A stretch of 64,000 nucleotides of DNA from Streptomyces sp. 1222.5 (GTDB lineage: Bacteria; Actinomycetota; Actinomycetes; Streptomycetales; Streptomycetaceae). The stretch's first letter is position 1. Every line of letters starts with the position of its first letter. This document shows positions 58,035 to 64,000 of the stretch, piece after piece. The stretch lies in assembly GCF_900105245.1 (NCBI RefSeq), contig NZ_FNSZ01000001.1, forward strand, positions 4,402,001-4,466,000, written 5' to 3'. The position numbers and the translations under genes were made by a program. The notes beneath the pieces were generated by a model, which was not told the DNA's origin, searched no databases, and worked only from the letters and a program-made list of their open reading frames with translations.

Positions 58035-60080
58035 TCAGATGTCGAGGAAGCGGACGTCCTTGGCGTTGCGCTGGATGAACGCGCGTCGGGCCTCGACGTC
58101 CTCGCCCATCAGGACCGAGAACAGGTCGTCGGCCTGGGCGGCGTCGTCGAGCGTGACCTGGCCGAGGACGCGGTGCTCCTGGTCCATGGTGGTCACCCGC
58201 AGCTCCTCGGCGTTCATCTCGCCGAGACCCTTGAAGCGCTGGATCGAGTCCTCGCGGACGCGCTTGCCGCGCTGCCGCCCCATCTCGATCAGCGCGTCGC
58301 GCTCGCGGTCCGAGTACGCGTACTCCGTGTCGTCCCGGCCCCACTTGATCTTGTAGAGCGGCGGGCGGGAGAGATACACGTGTCCGGCCTCGACCAGCGG
58401 CCGCATGAAGCGGAACAGGAAGGTCAGCAGCAGGGTGCTGATGTGCTGCCCGTCGACGTCGGCGTCCGCCATCAGGATGATCTTGTGATAACGGAGCTTC
58501 TCGATGTCGAAGTCCTCGTGCACGCCGGTACCGAAGGCGGAGATCAGCGCCTGGATCTCCTGGTTCTGCAGGATCTTGTCGATCCGGGCCTTCTCGACGT
58601 TGAGGATCTTGCCGCGGATCGGGAGGATCGCCTGGTACTGCGGGTTGCGGCCGGACTTGGCCGAGCCGCCGGCGGAGTCACCCTCGACGATGAAGATCTC
58701 GCACTTGGTGGGGTCGTTCGACTGGCAGTCGGACAGCTTGCCGGGCAGGGACGCCGACTCCAGCAGGCCCTTGCGGCGGGTCAGGTCGCGGGCCTTACGG
58801 GCCGCCACGCGCGCGGTGGCCGCCTGGATGCCCTTGCGGATGATGTCGGCCGCCTCGACCGGGTTGCGGTCCAGCCAGTCGTTGAGGTGCTCGTAGACCG
58901 CGCGCTGCACGAAGGTCTTGGCCTCCGTGTTGCCCAGCTTGGTCTTCGTCTGGCCCTCGAACTGCGGCTCGCTCAGCTTGACCGAGATGATCGCGGTCAG
59001 ACCCTCGCGGATGTCGTCACCCGTGAGGTTGTCGTCCTTCTCGCGCAGCAGCTTCTTGTCGCGCGCGTACTTGTTGATCAGCGACGTCAGCGCGGCGCGG
59101 AAACCCTCTTCGTGGGTACCGCCCTCGTGCGTGTGGATGATGTTCGCGAAGGAGTACACGCCCTCGCTGTAGCCGCTGTTCCACTGCATCGCGACCTCGA
59201 GGGACAGGCTCTTGTCCTTGTCCTCCGCCTCCAGGTCGATGACGGTGGGGTGGACCGCCTCCCCCTTGCGGGAGTTGAGGTACTTCACGAAGTCGACGAT
59301 GCCGCCTTCGTAGTGGTACGTGACGGTCTTGACCTCGTCCTTCTCGTCCGCACCCGCCTCGTCCGCCCCGGCGGTGGCCTTCGCCGACTCGCGCTCGTCG
59401 GTGAGCTTGATCGTCAGACCCTTGTTGAGGAACGCCATCTCCTGGAAACGCCGTGACAGCGTCTCGAAGGAGTACTCGGTGGTCTCGAAGATCTCCGGGT
59501 CGGCCCAGAAGGTGACCGAGGTGCCCGTCCGCTCGATCGGCTCGTGCTTGGCCAGCGGCGCCGTGGGGACGCCCATCTTGTAGTCCTGGGTCCAGCGGTG
59601 GCCGTCGGTCCTGACCTCGACGGACACCTTGGACGACAGGGCGTTCACGACGGACACGCCCACACCGTGCAGACCGCCGGAGACCGCGTACCCGCCGCCG
59701 CCGAACTTGCCGCCCGCGTGCAGCACGGTCAGCACGACCTCGACGGCCGGCTTGCCCTCCGAGGGCACGATGCCCACGGGGATGCCGCGGCCGTTGTCGA
59801 CGACGCGCACCCCGCCGTCGGCGAGGATCGTCACGTCGATGGTGTCCGCGTAACCGGCCAGCGCCTCGTCGACCGAGTTGTCGACGACCTCGTACACCAG
59901 GTGGTGCAGGCCTCGCTCGCCCGTGGAGCCGATGTACATGCCGGGCCGCTTGCGGACCGCGTCCAGCCCTTCGAGCACGGTGATGGCGCTGGCGTCGTAG
60001 GAGGCGGAGACCGGGGCCTCGCCGTTCACGCCGGCGTCGGTGGACGGGATGTTCTCGTTGGGGTTGCCGGAATCGGCCAC
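58035..60080 (-). CDS. gyrB: DNA gyrase subunit B
   Basis: A 681-residue ATPase subunit. The GHKL ATP-binding domain shows YEVVDNSVDEALAGYAD, VVDNGRGIPVG and GGLHGVGVSVVNAL. The Toprim domain shows EGDSAGGSAKSGR and DADVDGQHI, which hold the metal ligands. It ends with the QRFKGLGEMNAEEL segment. Start: GTG (VADSGNPNEN) with AAAGGG; the longer upstream frame lacks a site. The 397-base region upstream probably carries the gyrBA promoter. Confidence 0.97.
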   Translation of the reverse strand: MADSGNPNENIPSTDAGVNGEAPVSASYDASAITVLEGLDAVRKRPGMYIGSTGERGLHHLVYEVVDNSVDEALAGYADTIDVTILADGGVRVVDNGRGIPVGIVPSEGKPAVEVVLTVLHAGGKFGGGGYAVSGGLHGVGVSVVNALSSKVSVEVRTDGHRWTQDYKMGVPTAPLAKHEPIERTGTSVTFWADPEIFETTEYSFETLSRRFQEMAFLNKGLTIKLTDERESAKATAGADEAGADEKDEVKTVTYHYEGGIVDFVKYLNSRKGEAVHPTVIDLEAEDKDKSLSLEVAMQWNSGYSEGVYSFANIIHTHEGGTHEEGFRAALTSLINKYARDKKLLREKDDNLTGDDIREGLTAIISVKLSEPQFEGQTKTKLGNTEAKTFVQRAVYEHLNDWLDRNPVEAADIIRKGIQAATARVAARKARDLTRRKGLLESASLPGKLSDCQSNDPTKCEIFIVEGDSAGGSAKSGRNPQYQAILPIRGKILNVEKARIDKILQNQEIQALISAFGTGVHEDFDIEKLRYHKIILMADADVDGQHISTLLLTFLFRFMRPLVEAGHVYLSRPPLYKIKWGRDDTEYAYSDRERDALIEMGRQRGKRVREDSIQRFKGLGEMNAEELRVTTMDQEHRVLGQVTLDDAAQADDLFSVLMGEDVEARRAFIQRNAKDVRFLDI

Positions 60081-60477
60081 GAAGCGCCCTTTCTGGCACA
60101 GCACGAGCCGGGCTCGTCGGCAGGTTGCCGGAGCGGCTGCGGCATGTTGCGTTGGTAAGCCTTGATCAGCGTTGCTCAGCTTTTCCCGGGCGGTCCCCAC
60201 GTTGGGGCGGGATTGTCTTCCAGTCTACCGGTAGCGCTGACATCGATGGGGGTTTGCCGGTACCTGAGTCCCCATGTGCCGCCCTCAACCGGTCTCCACC
60301 GGGTCCCGATATGCGGATGGGGGCTCCAAGGGGCTCACAGCGGCATTCAGCGCTTCGAGCCGTCAACCCTTGGCTACTGGCGGGTCAGATGGCCGTCAGG
60401 GCGCGAACGGGTGGTGATCCACACCGGTGTGCGCAGGTACGACGACATGCGCGCGCGACCGCGGGACGTGAGGTACG
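60081..60477 (-). promoter_or_regulatory. gyrB upstream regulatory region
   Basis: No gene is supported in these 397 bases. A TTGACG -35-like hexamer occurs on the minus strand around 60362, without a good -10. A 12-bp palindrome CACACCGGTGTG lies at 60420-60431. This is where a supercoiling-sensitive gyrBA promoter would be expected. Confidence 0.4.
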
Positions 60478-61047
60478 TCACCCGTACGTATCGCCCGGTC
60501 CGGTGCTTCCCGGGGCCCGCAGCGGGCCGTAGCGGCGGGCCGGGCCGCCCGGATTGAGCACCTTGATCATCCGCACCGTGCCGTGCCCGAGATCCTCGTT
60601 GAGCCGGGCCACCAGCGTGGGGGCGAGCACCCGCAGCTGGGTCGCCCACGCCGTCGAGTCGCACTGCACCGTCAGCACGCGCTCGTCCTCGTCGTAGCGC
60701 TGCGGCACACAGTGGTTCGCCAGGTCCGCGCCGACGATCTGCGGCCAGCGGCCCATCACCCCGCCGACCGCCGCGGGCGTCTCCCAGCCGCGCTCGGTCA
60801 GCAGCCGGTTGATCGCCGCGCCCAGCGCCATCGGGTCCCGGCCGTCGGCACGCGCCCCGGAGCGCAGGCCGCCGCCGCGCCGCGCCTGCTTCTTCTGCCG
60901 CGCCGCGTCCCCACGCGCGCGTGCCTGCTCCTTCGCGGCGCGCAACGCCACGCGCGCGAGATCGACGCCGGAGGGCTCGGTGCCGCCCGGCTGCTTCCCG
61001 CCGGAGCGGTCCCCGCCCGCGGGGGGCCCGGGTTCGCCGATGCTCAT
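60478..61047 (-). CDS. dciA: DciA family protein (DUF721), replicative helicase loader candidate
   Basis: A 189-residue protein. A basic, disordered start (residues 1-95) precedes the DUF721 domain: MALGAAINRLLTERGW, WPQIVGADLANHCVP, VLTVQCDSTAWATQLRVLAP. DciA proteins load the replicative helicase DnaB in bacteria that lack DnaC/DnaI, which includes actinobacteria. Location between recF and gyrB is the conserved order. The ATG overlaps the recF stop (ATGA, 61044-61047). Confidence 0.9.
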   Translation of the reverse strand: MSIGEPGPPAGGDRSGGKQPGGTEPSGVDLARVALRAAKEQARARGDAARQKKQARRGGGLRSGARADGRDPMALGAAINRLLTERGWETPAAVGGVMGRWPQIVGADLANHCVPQRYDEDERVLTVQCDSTAWATQLRVLAPTLVARLNEDLGHGTVRMIKVLNPGGPARRYGPLRAPGSTGPGDTYG

Positions 61048-62165
61048 ACGCGTTCCACCGTCCCGTCGGCCACCGCGTACCGCGCCCCGGCCAGCACGTG
61101 CGGAACGTCGTCGTCCACCGCGGCGGTGACCAGCACCTGCTCGCCGGGCGCGACCAGTTCGGCCAGCCGCTCGCGCCGGCGGGCGTCCAGCTCGGCGAAG
61201 ACGTCGTCGAGGATCAGCACCGGCTCGTTGCCCTCGGCACGCAGCAGGTCGTACGAGGCGAGGCGCAGTGCGAGGGCGTAGGACCAGGACTCGCCGTGCG
61301 AGGCGTACCCCTTGGCGGGCAGCTGCCCGAGCTTGAGGAGCAGATCGTCGCGATGCGGGCCCACGAGGGTGACACCCCGCTCGATCTCCTGCTTCCGCGC
61401 CTCCTCGAGGGCGGCCGTCAGCTGCGCGTACAGGTCCTCGCGCGTGTGCGCGTCGCCGGGCGCGGACGGCTTGTACTCCAGCGCGACCGGCCCACCGCCG
61501 GGCGCCAGCTGCTCGTACGCCTTGTCGGCCAGCGGCTGCAGCGCGGCGATCAGGTCCAGGCGCCGGGCGAGCAGCTCGGCACCCGCGCGCGCGAGGTGCT
61601 GGTCCCACACGTCGAGGGTGGACAGGTCCATGGAGCGACCGCCGTGCCTGCGGGCCAGGGCCGCGGACTTCAGGAGCGTGTTGCGCTGCTTGAGCACCCG
61701 CTCGTAGTCGGAGCGCACCCCCGCCATCCGGGGGGAGCGCGCGGTGATCAGCTCGTCGAGGAACCGCCGCCGCTCCCCGGGGTCCCCCTTGACCAGCGCG
61801 AGGTCCTCGGGGGCGAACAGCACGGTCCGTACGATGCCCAGCACGTCCCTCGGTCTGACCTGCGAAGACCGGTTGATCCGGGCGCGGTTGGCCCGGCCGG
61901 GGTTCAGTTCCAGCTCGACCAGCTGCTGCCGCTCGCCCTGCCGGACCTGCGCCCGGACGACCGCCCGCTCGGCGCCCATGCGGACCAGCGGCGCGTCGGA
62001 GGCGACCCGGTGGCTGCCCAGGGTCGCCAGATAGCCGACGGCCTCGACCAGGTTGGTCTTGCCCTGTCCGTTGGGACCGACGAATGCGGTGACGCCCGGG
62101 TCGAGCGGGACCTCGGCCCGGACGTACGAGCGGAAGTCGGCCAGCGAAAGATGCGTGACGTGCAT
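61044..62165 (-). CDS. recF: DNA replication/repair protein RecF
   Basis: A 373-residue ABC-type ATPase. The Walker A is GPNGQGKTN (residues 30-38), followed by the signature region and Walker B (NEPVLILDDVFAELD). RecF with RecO and RecR loads RecA at gaps in replicating DNA. The start ATG reads MHVTHLSLADFRSYV, in family position. It overlaps dciA by four bases. Confidence 0.96.
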   Translation of the reverse strand: MHVTHLSLADFRSYVRAEVPLDPGVTAFVGPNGQGKTNLVEAVGYLATLGSHRVASDAPLVRMGAERAVVRAQVRQGERQQLVELELNPGRANRARINRSSQVRPRDVLGIVRTVLFAPEDLALVKGDPGERRRFLDELITARSPRMAGVRSDYERVLKQRNTLLKSAALARRHGGRSMDLSTLDVWDQHLARAGAELLARRLDLIAALQPLADKAYEQLAPGGGPVALEYKPSAPGDAHTREDLYAQLTAALEEARKQEIERGVTLVGPHRDDLLLKLGQLPAKGYASHGESWSYALALRLASYDLLRAEGNEPVLILDDVFAELDARRRERLAELVAPGEQVLVTAAVDDDVPHVLAGARYAVADGTVERV

Positions 62166-62202
62166 GGTCGTTCCGCCGGCCTTCCTCGGTGCGCTGTCGA
62201 AC

Positions 62203-62261
62203 TGTGGATCACCGGGCTCGCGGACGCGGACCTGTGGATCCCCGGGTGTCCCTGTGGACTA
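62203..62261 (-). promoter_or_regulatory. Three DnaA-box-like repeats between recF and gnd
   Basis: TGTGGATCA (62203-62211), TGTGGATCC (62233-62241) and TGTGGACTA (62253-62261) lie in the same orientation with spacings of 30 and 20 bp; the last overlaps the gnd stop. All are imperfect against TGTGGACAA. Confidence 0.45.
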
Positions 62262-63134
62262 CTTCTTCTCTACGGCGTGGCCGCCGAACTGGTTGCGCAG
62301 CGCGGCGATCATCTTCATCTGCGGCGAGTCCTCCTGACGCGAGGCGAACCGCGCGAACAGCGACGCGGTGATCGCCGGCAGCGGCACCGCGTTGTCGATC
62401 GCGGCCTCCACAGTCCAGCGTCCCTCACCCGAGTCCTGTGCATAACCGCGCAGGCCGTTCAGGTGCTCGTCCTCGTCGAGGGCGTTCACCGCGAGGTCGA
62501 GCAGCCAGGAGCGGATCACCGTGCCCTCCTGCCAGGAGCGGAAGACCTCGCGGACGTTCTCCACGGAGTCGACCTTCTCCAGCAGCTCCCAGCCCTCGGC
62601 GTAGGCCTGCATCATCGCGTACTCGATGCCGTTGTGGACCATCTTCGCGAAGTGGCCCGCGCCGACCTTGCCGGCGTGCACCGCGCCGAAGTCACCCTCG
62701 GGCTTGAGCGCGTCGAAGACCGGCTGCACCTTGGCGACGTGCTCGGCGTCGCCGCCGTACATCAGCGCGTACCCGTTCTCCAGGCCCCAGACGCCGCCGG
62801 AGACGCCGCAGTCGACGAAACCTATGCCCTTGGCGGCCAGCTCCTCGGCGTGCTTCTCGTCGTCCGTCCAGCGGGAGTTGCCGCCGTCCACGACCACGTC
62901 GCCGGGCTCCAGCAGCTCGGCCAGCCGGTCGACCGTCGCCTGGGTCGGCTCGCCGACCGGGACCATCACCCAGACCACGCGCGGGCCGCTGAGCTTGCCC
63001 ACAAGCTCTTCCAGGCTGTGGACATCGGCGAGATCCGCGTTGCGGTCGTATCCGACGACGGTGTGGCCCGCGCGGCGGATCCGCTCGCGCATGTTGCCGC
63101 CCATCTTGCCGAGGCCGACGAGACCGAGCTCCAT
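62259..63134 (-). CDS. gnd: 6-phosphogluconate dehydrogenase, short (decarboxylating) type
   Basis: A 291-residue enzyme of the short 6PGDH family. The Rossmann GLGKMGGNMRERI leads to VVDGGNSRWTDD, CGVSGGVWGLENGYALM and the catalytic Lys/His in GHFAKMVHNGIEYAMMQ. It converts 6-phosphogluconate to ribulose 5-phosphate with NAD(P)+ reduction. Position between dnaN and recF is typical for Streptomyces. ATG start. Confidence 0.94.
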   Translation of the reverse strand: MELGLVGLGKMGGNMRERIRRAGHTVVGYDRNADLADVHSLEELVGKLSGPRVVWVMVPVGEPTQATVDRLAELLEPGDVVVDGGNSRWTDDEKHAEELAAKGIGFVDCGVSGGVWGLENGYALMYGGDAEHVAKVQPVFDALKPEGDFGAVHAGKVGAGHFAKMVHNGIEYAMMQAYAEGWELLEKVDSVENVREVFRSWQEGTVIRSWLLDLAVNALDEDEHLNGLRGYAQDSGEGRWTVEAAIDNAVPLPAITASLFARFASRQEDSPQMKMIAALRNQFGGHAVEKK

Positions 63135-63257
63135 CAGTTGTGTTCCTTAGGTCGCTGTGTGGCGTACAGGCACCTGCGTGCCGAGCCGAGCCTAAACCCG
63201 GACGGTCACGCACAGTTGTGGGCGTACGCGCTCATGCGAGGACCACCTGACCTGGGG

Positions 63258-63348
63258 CTTTCCACAGCCGGTGAACAACCCGCCTCGGCCCGGCCGCAGC
63301 GCCGGTCACCCACAGGGGGCGCCCGGCGCTGTGCACAGCTGTGGACGG
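63258..63348. promoter_or_regulatory. DnaA-box-like repeats between dnaN and gnd
   Basis: CTTTCCACA (63258-63266), TCACCCACA (63306-63314) and TGTGGACGG (63340-63348). Imperfect boxes close to the dnaN stop, in both orientations. Confidence 0.4.
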
Positions 63349-63352
63349 ACGA

Positions 63353-64000
63353 TCAGCCGCTGAGCCGCACCGGCATGATCAGGTACTTGTACGCGTCGTC
63401 GGCCTCGGCGTCGAGCGCCGGCTTCCCGCTGAGCAGCGCGGGCTTGGTCGACGTCGTGAACGACAGCTGGGCCACCGGGGAGTCGATCGCGCTCAGACCG
63501 TCCAGCAGGAACGTCGGGTTGAAGGCGATCGAGATGTCGTCGCCCTCCAGCTGGGCGTCGACCCTCTCCACAGCCTGTGCGTCGTCGCTGGAGCCGGCCT
63601 CCAGGATCAGCACGCCCTGCTCGAAGCTCAGCCGCACCGGGGTGTTGCGCTCGGCGACCAGGGCCACGCGCTTGACGGCCTCCACGAAGGGTGCGGTCTC
63701 GATCACGGCGACGGAGTTGAACTCGGTCGGGAACAGCGTGCGGTACTTCGGCAGGTCGCCCTCGAGCAGCCGCGTCGTCGTACGGCGGCCCGCGCCCTCG
63801 AAACCGATCAGGCCCTCGCCCGCGCCCGAGCCGGACAGCGCCAGGATGACGCTGTCGCCGCTGGTCAGGGCCTTGGCGGTGTCCTGGAGCGTCTTGGCGG
63901 GCACCAGGGCGACCGCGGAGACGTCCGGGTTCTCCGGCTTCCACAGGAACTCGCGGACCGCGAAGCGGTAGCGGTCGGTGGAGGCCAGGGTGACCGTGTC
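63353..64000 (-). CDS. dnaN: DNA polymerase III beta clamp (partial, C-terminal)
   Basis: The last about 215 residues of the sliding clamp; the N-terminal half and start lie beyond the right edge. The frame reads TLASTDRYRFAVREF near the edge, then YRTLFPTEFNSVAVIETAPF, RLSFEQGVLILEAGSSD and the terminal KYLIMPVRLSG, which is typical. DnaN keeps the polymerase on DNA. Its direction places dnaA and oriC just past the right edge. Confidence 0.96.
   Translation of the reverse strand, partial: DTVTLASTDRYRFAVREFLWKPENPDVSAVALVPAKTLQDTAKALTSGDSVILALSGSGAGEGLIGFEGAGRRTTTRLLEGDLPKYRTLFPTEFNSVAVIETAPFVEAVKRVALVAERNTPVRLSFEQGVLILEAGSSDDAQAVERVDAQLEGDDISIAFNPTFLLDGLSAIDSPVAQLSFTTSTKPALLSGKPALDAEADDAYKYLIMPVRLSG

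Noticed and set aside
1..64000. CRISPR arrays, insertion sequences, prophage and biosynthetic gene clusters
   Set aside because: Looked for regularly spaced repeats, transposase or integrase frames and NRPS/PKS modules; none was found.

Overview
The window looks like a stretch of a Streptomyces chromosome next to the replication origin. Supporting signs are very high GC with strong third-position GC bias, many GTG starts, the gene order (dnaN)-gnd-recF-dciA-gyrB-gyrA-DUF3566-tRNA-Ile at the right, the FhaA-FhaB-PP2C-FtsW/RodA-PBP-PknB cluster in the middle, a class E sortase group, CrgA, and copies of the Streptomyces parS sequence. dnaN runs off the right edge, so oriC (normally between dnaN and dnaA) should lie just outside, to the right. 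No insertion sequence, prophage or CRISPR array was seen; this is mostly conserved core DNA. Functions are assigned from recognisable motifs and gene order, without database searches.

Layout. 1-3.4 kb: the C-terminal end of a PASTA-containing Ser/Thr kinase, the bacterial proteasome activator Bpa, a secreted/membrane protein and a quinone oxidoreductase. 3.4-6.9 kb: a tightly overlapped mobA-moeA-potassium channel unit with a perfect parS at the last junction. 6.9-11.1 kb: branched-chain 2-oxoacid dehydrogenase genes (bkdA-bkdB-bkdC) divergent from an Lrp/AsnC regulator. 11.1-15.1 kb: a TetR regulator and 3-hydroxyacyl-CoA dehydrogenase divergent from paaN; the bkd and paa promoter regions carry almost the same 14-bp operator-like palindrome. 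15.1-22.5 kb: SpoU methyltransferase, HTTM and DUF5819 membrane proteins, an acyl-CoA dehydrogenase behind a KstR-like palindrome, rhodanese, a J-domain-like protein, DUF2252, then tRNA-Leu.

23.3-31.8 kb is the cell-wall growth/phosphosignalling cluster: two FHA proteins, a PP2C phosphatase, a SEDS glycosyltransferase, its partner transpeptidase and PknB. 31.8-36.6 kb holds three class E sortases, a glutamine amidotransferase, a DUF881 protein and CrgA. 36.6-42 kb holds a DnaA-box cluster, rhomboid protease, cyclophilin, DUF5324 protein, tRNA-Ala, an XRE-type regulator and another Ser/Thr kinase.

42-54.5 kb is the least conserved part: a surface protein of unknown function, DLW-39 protein, a small secreted protein, glycosyltransferase, a [3Fe-4S] ferredoxin, two unknown proteins, a possible 29-residue peptide gene, a 1378-residue HTH-nSTAND-WD40 protein with 14 WD repeats, a lipoprotein serine hydrolase and the remains of a cytochrome P450. 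54.5-64 kb returns to the replication core: tRNA-Ile, DUF3566, gyrA, gyrB, dciA, recF, gnd and partial dnaN, all on the minus strand (transcribed away from the inferred origin). DnaA boxes recur between genes across the window, mostly as TGTGGACAA or close variants.
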